DNA of 12,734 nt from Lachnoclostridium sp. UBA6475 (GTDB taxonomy: Bacteria; Bacillota; Clostridia; Lachnospirales; Lachnospiraceae): NCBI GenBank assembly GCA_002435545.1, contig DJNB01000211.1:2464-15197 (forward strand). The letters are read 5' to 3'. Made by a program: the position numbers and the translations under genes. Shown here piece by piece: positions 1-7,586 of this stretch (position 1 is its first letter; the number at the start of each line of letters is the position of its first letter). Below the pieces are notes generated by a model, which saw only the letters and a list, made by a program, of their open reading frames with translations, made no database searches and had not been told where the DNA came from.

Positions 1-2236
1 TCGGAGTTGCACTTGGCGTTGGTGTCGTCGTCGCTCCCGGTGTTGCCGTTGGTTCCGGCGTTGCTGTTGGTTCCGGTGTCGAATCAGGATCTTCCGGATC
101 CGAAACCTGTTTTGGAATCAGTGTCGTCTGCTCCGTATCTCCATCAATAATATCTCCCTGCTGTTCACTTCCATTTATTGTACCATTATTTTTGCAATTC
201 ATCACATCCCCATTATTTTTATATACAATTCCGGCTGCTCTCTTACCCGTTAAATCTGCATAGTTTACACATCCATCCATTTTTGCATCATATTCGTTTC
301 GATGACATATTGCGGCTGCCGTAAAATCATCCTCTTCCGCAAGACATTGGATACTTCCTCTTACTGTATTATTGTACAAAATATAATTATTCTCATAGGC
401 AATTCCGACACCATTTGAGCGCGCAGTGATCTCACAATCTACCAGACTGTTTTTTATCATGCCATAGTTCGTCTGGCAAATTCCATAACATTGATTTTTG
501 GTAGTTATCATGCCGGTAATCGAGCAATTGTCAATTGTGCCATAATTGTCCCCACATACACCTCGAAATGATTGTTCCATAGAAATTCCTGTATAATTAA
601 ATTTACAATTTCTTACAATTCCGTTATTGGTTGTACATAGTCCGCAATAACGGTCACTAAGTCCCGGAAAGTTCAGATTTTCCATCGTAATTGTATGATT
701 GTTTCCCTCTAATACTCCCGAAAAATCCCATTCATTCTCGGCATAATATGAATAGCAGGGAAGTGTCCATCCGGCTAGATCAATATCATTTTCCAAAGAA
801 TATATTGTATGACCGGTATCTTCCTCCCTAATCGAAAAGAACTCTTCTTTACTTCTAATTTCCTTGCGGACATACGCTTTATTTATTTCAATCGGTTTCT
901 CAGCCAAAATGTTTATGCTTCCATCTTTTATATAGCATATTTCCTCCTGATTAATATCAATTGCATCTGCCTTACTGTCTGATTTCCGGACCATTTCAAT
1001 GTTCACACCCTGATATTCTGTATCTGCTTTCGTAACTTTTGTATCATCCACGGTGACATCAAAATCAGTTAAAATTTCGTCACTCACTCTAATAGGAAAT
1101 GTCCTCCATTCCTTGAATTCTATATTATAATCATCCTCATAGGCTTGCACATATTTTTGTATTGAACTGTTTTTATAACCCCAAAAAGTTGTTTGATGAT
1201 TGGTAAACCCATCCGGTTCTCCTTCAATTTTAATTTCAGAATTATAAATCACTACTTGTTTTAATTTCGTGAGATCATTCAATGCATTTACTTTAAATTT
1301 CATTACTTTTTCCGGCAGAATGATCGTATTGATATTATCGCAGCCAAACCAGCCTCCCAGCTCAAATCCCGGCTTGTTCGGTGCAATTATTTTCTCCAGT
1401 TTTGCACAGTAACTAAATTGATCATAAATCGATTGAACATTTGCGGAAAATTGTATTTCCAGCAATTCATCCATATGGGAAAAGCAGCTGCCTGCTAAGT
1501 ATTTTACAGAATCTGACATTGCTATTTTTTTCAAATGATTTGCTCTCTTAAATGCCTCCCTTTCTACTTTCGTAACGTAATCCGGAATATAAAATTCCTC
1601 TCTTAAATCTGCCTTTGGATAAACCACTAAACTTATATTTTTCTCGTCATCCCTCTCTGTACGGTAAAGAACATTATCTTCGGAAAAGAAGTACTTATTA
1701 TTTTCCGATACTGTGATTTTTTTTATATTATTATCTCCATTAAACCATCCTTGTCCAAAATAAACAACATTTTCGGTCTGCCTGCAGCTCCCGATCTCAA
1801 TTTCTTCAAGTGATGTACAATTTTCTGCAATTCGTTCTCCGATATGTTCAATTTCATCCGGAATTACAATTTTCTTTAAACTGGTGCATCCTGCAAATGC
1901 TCTTTCTTCTATTCGTATAAGATGCTCTGGTAATGATATTTCCTCCACCGAAACAAAATTCTCAAATACTTCGTCTCCTAATACACTGATCCGATCATCC
2001 AATATGATCTTTTTTGCCGTTTTTCGGTAAGGTTCCCATTCAGACATCACATTATTATCGGGATTTCTAAGCTCGCCGCTTCCAGTTATTGTCAATGTTT
2101 CATCTTCAAATGATACGCTGATACTGCTTTCATCATTACTCTCCTCCTCTGCAGCATAACTCTCATTATAAGTGCCAAAAGACAGCAATAAACTAACAAT
2201 AAGAATCCATGCTGCACATCGCCTCGTTCTTTTCAT
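1..2236 (-). CDS. Secreted BspA-type LRR protein with GLUG-like beta-helix (3' end beyond window)
   Basis: The frame is open from the ATG at 2236 to the left edge, 745 codons with no stop, so the C-terminus is missing. An AGAGAGGA ribosome site precedes the ATG. Residues 1-28 are a signal peptide (basic start, hydrophobic core, SYA/AEE cleavage). Residues about 40-376 are BspA/LRR_5-like: an opening beta strand 'ETLTITGSGEL', then repeats such as 'IEERAFAGCTSLKKIVIPD'. From about 460 to 685 the sequence reads like the start of a right-handed beta-helix ('NDIDLAGW', 'FSGVLEGNNHTI'), followed by GLUG-like turns such as 'GVCGDNYGTIDNCSITG'. Residues 712-745 are a Thr/Pro linker (TPEPTATPEPTA), implying another domain or more linker past the edge. 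It lies 31 bp after the 535-residue gene and is probably co-transcribed with it. The role is unknown; secreted or surface adhesion is the usual guess for this architecture. Confidence 0.9.
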   Translation of the reverse strand, partial: MKRTRRCAAWILIVSLLLSFGTYNESYAAEEESNDESSISVSFEDETLTITGSGELRNPDNNVMSEWEPYRKTAKKIILDDRISVLGDEVFENFVSVEEISLPEHLIRIEERAFAGCTSLKKIVIPDEIEHIGERIAENCTSLEEIEIGSCRQTENVVYFGQGWFNGDNNIKKITVSENNKYFFSEDNVLYRTERDDEKNISLVVYPKADLREEFYIPDYVTKVEREAFKRANHLKKIAMSDSVKYLAGSCFSHMDELLEIQFSANVQSIYDQFSYCAKLEKIIAPNKPGFELGGWFGCDNINTIILPEKVMKFKVNALNDLTKLKQVVIYNSEIKIEGEPDGFTNHQTTFWGYKNSSIQKYVQAYEDDYNIEFKEWRTFPIRVSDEILTDFDVTVDDTKVTKADTEYQGVNIEMVRKSDSKADAIDINQEEICYIKDGSINILAEKPIEINKAYVRKEIRSKEEFFSIREEDTGHTIYSLENDIDLAGWTLPCYSYYAENEWDFSGVLEGNNHTITMENLNFPGLSDRYCGLCTTNNGIVRNCKFNYTGISMEQSFRGVCGDNYGTIDNCSITGMITTKNQCYGICQTNYGMIKNSLVDCEITARSNGVGIAYENNYILYNNTVRGSIQCLAEEDDFTAAAICHRNEYDAKMDGCVNYADLTGKRAAGIVYKNNGDVMNCKNNGTINGSEQQGDIIDGDTEQTTLIPKQVSDPEDPDSTPEPTATPEPTATPGATTTPTPSATP

Positions 2237-2267
2237 TTTTTCCTCTCTTTCTATGCTTTAAAATCAT

Positions 2268-3875
2268 TTATTGCAGCGACAACTGTTTGACTTTTATTTT
2301 ATTATTCTTACAATATGCCCAGATTATTTTTTGATTAAAATAAACCGGTTTTTCATAGGAGTTCAAGCATTTTTCCCCGATATAAGTACGTGGTTTCAAG
2401 ACGACACCGCTCTCTGACAAAACCATGTAAAATGCCTGCATTTTACCTTTTCTCTGCTCACTCCACATCACCACAATTTTATTGTCTGCCGTGATCATCT
2501 GCGGGGCAATTACATCCCGATCCGTATAATCCGTAAGCCAGATCACACCATGATCCGTTACGGACGTCAATTCTTTATCATACATACTCAACGCTGTGCT
2601 TCCGGTTCTGTCCGTCCCGTTTACAAACATTTCTTTCGTAATATTTTCAAAAGAAGGATTAAATATCTGCAAAAACAAATTTTGTTTCTGCTTGGCAGCA
2701 TCCGCATCTAAAGCTTTCACAGAAGCACCTGCCAAAACAATTCCTGCGCTCGTCTCACCAAGACCGCCAAGCTGGGCAAATGTTTCATTTACAACCCACA
2801 TATTATACCCTGCGTTTGCTTTCAAATAACTATGAAATATAATCTCGTCATCATCACCGTATTTTCCATCTGCCCGGTTCACACGAAAACCACGGCTATA
2901 GCAATCTCCCAGACTGGCAAATATGAAATCGTTTATTTTATTGCTATAGATCAAAGCCTGATTAAATGAGTGGCCTGCATAAGTATTATTCGGCAACGAA
3001 TATTCTTCCATGGTAGCGGTATTTACGGCAATGACCTGATCGGACTGATGACCGTCATATCTTTCTTTTGCATGATAGCAGACAAGAATTCCACCATGTA
3101 TTTCGCTCACACAATTTCCACTTGAAAATGGTATCTTCGTCTTTGCTTTCTGCGCATTTCCCCACGGCGTCGATTTACCAACGAACCCTGTCGTTTTTAT
3201 TTCTTTTCCATAAGGATCATACTTTGTGATAAAAGTAGTTGCCACCGACGCATCGTCTGTTTTATTGCTCTTTCCCCAGATCACATAGAAATTTCCGTCT
3301 TCATCCGATATAACATCTCCCAAAAGCGGATATTTTGAAACTATGGTCAATTCTCTCTGAGGCGTTATAATATAAAGTTTTTTCTTTTCAAGATACGCAT
3401 AAGCCAAGCCTTCCTTTTTATATAAAAACTGCTGAACCGATGAAATCTCAGCCCAATTCGCCACCTCAAATGCATTACTGTTTAATATATCAACATTGCG
3501 TCTAAAAGAATATGTATTTTTATAATCCTTTACTGTTACACGGCAGGTTAAGCGGTATACTTTTCTCTTTCCCTTTTGTTTGCAGATAACCTTGCATGTA
3601 ACATCCGTTTGTCCAGGTGTTACCGCCTTGACTACTCCTTTATTGGATACTCTCGCTATGGAACGATTCTGCGTTCTCCATTGAACAGATGCCTTTGAAA
3701 TTTTCTTTTTAAGTGAAATCACCGCCTTTTTCCCCGGTTCAAGAGTCACTGTTTTCTTATTTAATTTTGGTGTCTTAGCTGCCAGAATGTCCTCATCTTC
3801 CTTTACAACCATCACCAAACATAGTGCTAATATTAATACACAAAAATGCAAAATCCTCTTTTTCTTTGTTTTCAT
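2268..3875 (-). CDS. Secreted Ig-like (Big_2-type) protein with unnamed C-terminal domain, 535 aa
   Basis: The ATG at 3875 has a GGGAGG ribosome site 8 nt upstream. Residues 1-32 form a signal peptide (ILA/AKT cleavage). Residues 34-117 form a lysine-rich Big_2-type domain, with 'SIARVSNKGVVKAVTPGQT' being the classic part of that fold. Residues 120-535 are a beta-rich region homologous to the last 400 residues of the 758-residue protein encoded at 7371-5095. Shared motifs are DGNFYV (193-198), SGNC (252-255), GHQS (275-278), NTATM (285-289), HSFNQ (302-306), GDCYSRG (323-329) and GGLGETSAG (370-378). The many short strands and DGN turns suggest a beta-propeller-like fold, which is inference only. 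The protein ends in KQLSLQ, with no LPXTG and no C-terminal membrane segment. It is first in its own transcription unit, after a terminator and a good promoter, and is followed closely by the BspA/GLUG gene. The biochemical function is not recognised. Confidence 0.92.
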   Translation of the reverse strand: MKTKKKRILHFCVLILALCLVMVVKEDEDILAAKTPKLNKKTVTLEPGKKAVISLKKKISKASVQWRTQNRSIARVSNKGVVKAVTPGQTDVTCKVICKQKGKRKVYRLTCRVTVKDYKNTYSFRRNVDILNSNAFEVANWAEISSVQQFLYKKEGLAYAYLEKKKLYIITPQRELTIVSKYPLLGDVISDEDGNFYVIWGKSNKTDDASVATTFITKYDPYGKEIKTTGFVGKSTPWGNAQKAKTKIPFSSGNCVSEIHGGILVCYHAKERYDGHQSDQVIAVNTATMEEYSLPNNTYAGHSFNQALIYSNKINDFIFASLGDCYSRGFRVNRADGKYGDDDEIIFHSYLKANAGYNMWVVNETFAQLGGLGETSAGIVLAGASVKALDADAAKQKQNLFLQIFNPSFENITKEMFVNGTDRTGSTALSMYDKELTSVTDHGVIWLTDYTDRDVIAPQMITADNKIVVMWSEQRKGKMQAFYMVLSESGVVLKPRTYIGEKCLNSYEKPVYFNQKIIWAYCKNNKIKVKQLSLQ

Positions 3876-3924
3876 ACTTCTGTCCTCCCAAAAATCTATA
3901 AATTTTGTGCAAAAACTTTATAAA

Positions 3925-3953
3925 AGTATACCATATTTTTCTTATTTCGACAA
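3925..3953 (-). promoter_or_regulatory. Housekeeping-type promoter for the 535-aa gene
   Basis: On the minus strand there is a -35 TTGTCG (3953-3948), a 17-nt spacer and a -10 TATACT (3930-3925). The -10 is preceded by TGG, giving the extended form TGGTATACT. It sits just downstream of the terminator of the previous unit, with about 45 nt from the predicted transcription start to the ATG at 3875. This is the best sigma-A-like promoter in the window. Confidence 0.75.
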
Positions 3954-3965
3954 GATTGAACCGGA

Positions 3966-4008
3966 AATGAAAAAGAAAGAACAAGCCTTTCTCGAAGGTT
4001 GTTCTTTC
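3966..4008 (-). terminator. Rho-independent terminator after the 338-aa LRR gene
   Basis: On the minus strand, GAAAGAACAA-CCTT pairs with AAGG-(C)-TTGTTCTTTC around a 5-nt loop. This is a stem of about 14 bp with one bulged C (4008 down to 3975), followed by the T-rich run CTTTTTCATT. It begins about 30 nt after the stop codon at 4040 and separates the 758/338 unit from the 535 unit. Confidence 0.85.
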
Positions 4009-4039
4009 TCTAGGCTATATCATAATTGGCAGCCAGTGG

Positions 4040-5056
4040 TTATTTCTTCCCAATAACAGTAACTTCCGGATCACACTCAAATATTAACAGCCTTTTTATT
4101 CCGCTTACATCTATGGTTTTAATATCATTCTGTTTGCAATATAATGAAGCTAAATTTACATTATGACTCACGTCCAGTTCGCTTAACTGATTCCCGTCGC
4201 AATATAAATTCCATAATGCCGTATTTTGACTTAGATCTAAACTACTGAGAAGATTACAGGAACACCCCAAAGTTTTGAGCTGCATATTTCCCTGTACCTT
4301 TAAACTTGCCAGGCGATTAAAACTACACTGCAGTTGTTTCAAATTTACACAACCGCTTGTATCCAATTCTCCTGTCAGATTTTTACTGAACCATGTAATA
4401 CCCGTCAATTTTCCCTCTTCCCATGTATACTGATCCTTATTGGACATATCTTCGCTAACACTTGCTCCCCGGCTATATTGGTCCTTTATCAAGAATTTTA
4501 GTGCCTCCACATCGGAAGCATCTGCTCCTTCCGGTGCGTTTACCGGTACTGCGACAGGTACCGGGGTGGGCGCAGGCGTTGCTGCTGGCGTAGGGTCGGG
4601 ATCCGGCTCTTTCGTATTGATATAAGGTGAACGCGTAATTATCGGAGCCGCCGGCTGATCTGCGGTCACGGGCGGGAGGTCAGAGATCACTCCCGCATCC
4701 GTTTTCGTATCTGCTTTTGTATCCGCTATCGTAACCTTGCAAGTCCGCTTTGTCTTGCCAACGATTGCTTGGAATCTAGCTGTTCCTTTCTTTTTTGCAA
4801 GCACTGTCACAGCCATTTTTCCTTTTTTCTTTAAAGTAATATTTCCTTTCCCAAAAGTAACCTTCCACTTTACTCTTTTGTTAGAATTTTTTACTTTAAT
4901 CGTTTTTCTGCCGCCTTCTTTTAACACGATCTTTTTGCTGCTCAAACTGATTTTTTTTGCTGCAAATACGTCCGTGCATGACATGGAACTAACGATAAGT
5001 GCACACACCAGAAATCCCACAATATAATGCGCTGTTGATTTCATCTTTTTTCTCAT
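4040..5056 (-). CDS. Secreted Ig-like plus Cys-ladder LRR protein, 338 aa
   Basis: I place the start at the ATG at 5056 because AGAGAGGA lies 6 nt upstream. In-frame TTG and ATG codons at 5098 and 5095 would overlap the previous gene and have no comparable site. Residues 1-32 are a signal peptide ending VFA/AKK. Residues 33-110 are a very lysine-rich Ig-like (Big_2-type) module. Residues 111-180 are a Pro/Thr/Ala linker. A cap-like segment (about 182-222, 'LKFLIKDQYSRGASVSED') precedes about five 21-residue LRRs with consensus LxxLDVSxNxxLxxLxCxxN, up to the end (CDPEVTVIGKK). There is no LPXTG or membrane anchor. The LRR type matches that of the partial gene at the right edge. It follows the 758-residue gene by 38 bp and is probably co-transcribed. 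It is likely a protein-binding or adhesion protein outside the cell; the ligand is unknown. Confidence 0.92.
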   Translation of the reverse strand: MRKKMKSTAHYIVGFLVCALIVSSMSCTDVFAAKKISLSSKKIVLKEGGRKTIKVKNSNKRVKWKVTFGKGNITLKKKGKMAVTVLAKKKGTARFQAIVGKTKRTCKVTIADTKADTKTDAGVISDLPPVTADQPAAPIITRSPYINTKEPDPDPTPAATPAPTPVPVAVPVNAPEGADASDVEALKFLIKDQYSRGASVSEDMSNKDQYTWEEGKLTGITWFSKNLTGELDTSGCVNLKQLQCSFNRLASLKVQGNMQLKTLGCSCNLLSSLDLSQNTALWNLYCDGNQLSELDVSHNVNLASLYCKQNDIKTIDVSGIKRLLIFECDPEVTVIGKK

Positions 5057-5062
5057 CTCGCA

Positions 5063-5070
5063 TCCTCTCT
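5063..5070 (-). promoter_or_regulatory. Ribosome binding site deciding the 338-aa gene start
   Basis: AGAGAGGA on the minus strand, 6 nt before the ATG at 5056. It lies inside the reading frame that would follow the TTG/ATG pair at 5098/5095, which argues that those upstream codons are not the real start. Residues encoded from 5056 also begin directly with a typical basic signal-peptide N-region. Confidence 0.75.
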
Positions 5071-5094
5071 TTCTTTTTGCCGGTTTTGCACGCA

Positions 5095-7371
5095 TCAACC
5101 AATTCTCGCCGGAATGCTATAATAATATGTCTTATCTTTCCCGCGACCTGTTTTTTTGTTATACGTTGACACTACATCCGTCCAGACAATGGAACCATTA
5201 TACAGGATTGGCTGTGTTCCTGCCGTAAAGCACATCCCTTTATAAGTTGTTTTATACACAACACTGCCACTTTCATTCAGCACAACATAATTTAAAACTG
5301 TCGTCGTCTCTTTTCCGGCTTTTTTTGTTGTGGTATATAGCAGCACGACATAATCATCAGATAATTTCACAAGCCGCACTTGTCCAACCTTTACTTTACT
5401 TTTTTTCGGATTATACTGGGTCAGCCAGTGAACCGATGATTTTTCACTTCCCTTTTCTGCTGTAATGATATATACATTATGGGCATATTTTTTACTTGCT
5501 CCGGTAACACCGGCTACCGGGTATCGCTGCGGAACAGAGGTACCGGCAATCAGCACATGACCGCTTGTGGTTTCCATTCCGCCTTCCGTAAGCCCGGTAT
5601 AATTATCTCCGGTTTTTCCCATAATGGAAAAGGGCAGAAAGGTTTGAATCTCCTGCTTGTCCGTCCCATACTCCGATACGGTTGTCAGGTTTACACCTCG
5701 ATCGTATGCGTCTCCATGATTAGACAGATACAAAGTATGGTCATCATAACGCACAAACTGATTAAATGAATGGCTTGTATAATCCTCATTTGCCATCACG
5801 TAGGACATGGATGCCGTGTTGATGCGAAAAGAAATATTGGACTGATGCCCATTAAACATCTGCCGGCACGTAAACAGATACAGTGCATCCTCACAATATT
5901 CCATTCGACAGTTTCCACTCCGGATCGGTATTACAATGCCCGGAAATTTATTTTCTGCATCTCCGGTAATATTGCACTCTCCAATCTTCGCCCACACAGA
6001 AGAATATTTCATCACTTTAATTACCGTCTTTGTTTTGCTCTTTTCTTCATTGCTAAAAGCAACAGCAACGTAATAATTTCCATCCGGGGCATAATAACAT
6101 CCACCATAAGTGGTAAATCTTCCCAAGAAAATGGTTTTCCTGGCTGTTACTTTTCCTTTGCCATCTGTAGTATAATCCACCAGTTTTTTCCCCAGACGAC
6201 TTACCACATGCAGTTTCCCCTGTTTTTCATAATAATACGTTTCATCCGGCGATGAATACTTGCTTTCCAGCAAAAGAATCCCTTGAGAATACTCATATTG
6301 TCCATCTTTTTTTGTTTGTTTGATTTTGGTAGCACGTTTCACTATGGCTGTCGGTTTTACCTGATAGCACCGTTTCCAATTGGATTCAAGCCGCAGATTG
6401 GGATACACATATACAACACGGAAAATATACCCTTTTCCCGGTTCTTCAACTTTGGTAAATGTCCCTGTTTCTTTGGATGTCGCTGTATGAATCAGACTCC
6501 AATCCCCTTCCGCTATTTTCTTTTCATAGATTTCATAAGCCTGGACATAGGGATCTGTCGTCCATTTGAGTGTAAATCGATTTCCTGAAACAGACATACC
6601 GAGACTTTTTTTGTGTGAATACTGCAATGTGTATTTCGCCCATTTTGTCTCGCGCGTGTGAGAATCTACATAATCCTCCGGAAAACGGAAATACTCTGTC
6701 TGTCCCACTTTCATCTTGGGATATACAGCATATTCACATCTAATATCTCTTGGTGCATCAATAACTGCTGACAATGTATCCGCATTATCGATGACGGCTG
6801 CTTCTTCAATCTTTTGATTCATCATACTATCTTTGTTATCTCTGATTCTGAGAATCACATACCCCGTCGCCGCCTTTATTTTGTTCCAGCTGATCCGGAT
6901 TGATTGGTAATCATTTACTTCAATGCGCGAAATATCTGCACACTCTGTCGGCGCTATAATAACTGTGGCTTTATATTCTTTGTCTCTTATTCTGGCAGTA
7001 ATCGTAGCTGTTCCCGGCTGAACGAATATAATACCGGCATATACTGAATACGGGGTATCATAAGAGTGCGGAAACCGTGTCTCAACAGCATCCGCCGAAT
7101 CTACTGAACACACCGACGGATCTGAACTCTCAAATGTCACAGAGTCTAGTGCTCTTAACTCCGGTCCCGCAATTTGAAACCGAATTGATTTTTTACGCCC
7201 CCAGGAGGAATAATAACTTTGACAATAAAAATTTCCATTTTCATCCTGTTTAAGTCCGTTTTCTGTAACCTGAAACCCTGTCTCACCACTCTCTTGGGCA
7301 TAAACATTGTTTCCTATGCCGATAAGGCAAAACAACATAAACAAAAGCAAGATCCGGATTTTTAGTTTCAT
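5095..7371 (-). CDS. Secreted Ig/FN3-like multidomain protein with unnamed C-terminal domain, 758 aa
   Basis: The ATG at 7371 follows AAGGAGG with 8-nt spacing. Residues 1-25 are a signal peptide (VYA/QES). Residues about 55-140 resemble a Big_2-type Ig domain ('VTFESSDPSVCSVDS', 'VQPGTATITARI'). Residues about 145-245 and 250-345 look like two fibronectin type III-like domains ('IRISWNKIKAATGYVILRI' and 'FTLKWTTDPYVQAYEIYEK'). Residues about 350-758 are homologous to the C-terminal 415 residues of the 535-residue protein. Matching motifs are DGNYYV (430-435), SGNC (485-488), GHQS (508-511), NTASM (518-522), HSFNQ (534-538), GDAYDRG (553-559), 'VHWLTQY' and 'VVLNESGSVVYK'. There is no wall-sorting signal. 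It is the first gene of a two-gene unit with the 338-residue LRR gene. FN3/Ig arms presenting a C-terminal functional domain is a reasonable reading; the function itself is unknown. Confidence 0.92.
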   Translation of the reverse strand: MKLKIRILLLFMLFCLIGIGNNVYAQESGETGFQVTENGLKQDENGNFYCQSYYSSWGRKKSIRFQIAGPELRALDSVTFESSDPSVCSVDSADAVETRFPHSYDTPYSVYAGIIFVQPGTATITARIRDKEYKATVIIAPTECADISRIEVNDYQSIRISWNKIKAATGYVILRIRDNKDSMMNQKIEEAAVIDNADTLSAVIDAPRDIRCEYAVYPKMKVGQTEYFRFPEDYVDSHTRETKWAKYTLQYSHKKSLGMSVSGNRFTLKWTTDPYVQAYEIYEKKIAEGDWSLIHTATSKETGTFTKVEEPGKGYIFRVVYVYPNLRLESNWKRCYQVKPTAIVKRATKIKQTKKDGQYEYSQGILLLESKYSSPDETYYYEKQGKLHVVSRLGKKLVDYTTDGKGKVTARKTIFLGRFTTYGGCYYAPDGNYYVAVAFSNEEKSKTKTVIKVMKYSSVWAKIGECNITGDAENKFPGIVIPIRSGNCRMEYCEDALYLFTCRQMFNGHQSNISFRINTASMSYVMANEDYTSHSFNQFVRYDDHTLYLSNHGDAYDRGVNLTTVSEYGTDKQEIQTFLPFSIMGKTGDNYTGLTEGGMETTSGHVLIAGTSVPQRYPVAGVTGASKKYAHNVYIITAEKGSEKSSVHWLTQYNPKKSKVKVGQVRLVKLSDDYVVLLYTTTKKAGKETTTVLNYVVLNESGSVVYKTTYKGMCFTAGTQPILYNGSIVWTDVVSTYNKKTGRGKDKTYYYSIPARIG

Positions 7372-7380
7372 TTCTTTTTC

Positions 7381-7420
7381 CTCCTTATCACTTTGAATCT
7401 GAATTTTATCTAATAATTGT
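7381..7420. repeat. 40-bp direct repeat, copy A (leader of 758-aa gene)
   Basis: This block is identical base for base to 12200-12239, in the same orientation. Here it forms the 5' leader of the 758-residue gene and supplies the AAGGAG of its ribosome site. Sequence on both sides differs from that around the other copy. Confidence 0.95.
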
Positions 7421-7432
7421 CAGTTTCTTTTT

Positions 7433-7484
7433 ATTTTTCCATCATACCACATACCCCGTCCCACTTTTTTTCTTAATATTAATC
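7433..7484 (-). promoter_or_regulatory. Predicted promoter for the 758/338 unit (duplicate of the 1460-aa gene promoter)
   Basis: This 52-bp stretch matches 11991-12042 at 47 of 52 positions. On the minus strand both contain AAAGTGGGACGGGG (GAAACGGGG in the other copy) followed by an extended -10 TGGTATGAT, here TATGAT at 7446-7441. No convincing TTGACA-like -35 is visible, so recognition would rely on the extended -10 or on another factor binding the G-rich part. The predicted leader is about 63 nt and consists largely of the 40-bp repeat. Confidence 0.6.
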
Positions 7485-7493
7485 AAATAATTT

Positions 7494-7558
7494 AAAAAAA
7501 TGAAAAAGTCCTGCTGACACCGACACTTTCATATCCATGTGCTGCAGAACTTTTTCAT
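7494..7558 (-). terminator. Rho-independent terminator after the 1460-aa gene
   Basis: On the minus strand ATGAAAAAGTTCTGC pairs with GCAGGACTTTTTCAT with one mismatch. The loop of about 29 nt can fold partly further. The hairpin (7558-7500) is followed by seven T (7500-7494). It begins 29 nt after the stop codon at 7587 and lies directly before the next promoter. Confidence 0.8.
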
Positions 7559-7586
7559 AAGATACTAAAATCTCAAAAAAGATTCA

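Noticed and set aside
3793..3984. 63-codon minus-strand frame overlapping the start of the 535-aa gene
   Set aside because: It overlaps the promoter, leader and the signal-peptide coding region of the real gene in another frame. Its start lies in the terminator hairpin.
4960..4990. Lipoprotein signal in the 338-aa protein (SSMSC)
   Set aside because: The residue three places before the Cys is Ser rather than Leu/Val/Ile and the position before the Cys is weak. A normal VFA/AKK cleavage site follows.
5057..5098. Longer N-terminus for the 338-aa LRR protein, from TTG 5098 or ATG 5095
   Set aside because: The extension overlaps the previous stop codon, covers the real ribosome site AGAGAGGA, and would put 14 hydrophilic residues before a normal signal peptide.
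5770..6255. 161-codon plus-strand frame opposite the 758-aa gene
   Set aside because: No ribosome site, no recognisable domain, and fully inside a well-supported minus-strand gene.
7433..7484. Riboswitch or sigma-B-type promoter (GGGGTATG) in the duplicated 52-bp block
   Set aside because: No paired-stem architecture of a riboswitch is visible, and no GTTT-type -35 lies at the required distance. The extended -10 TGGTATGAT is the simpler reading.
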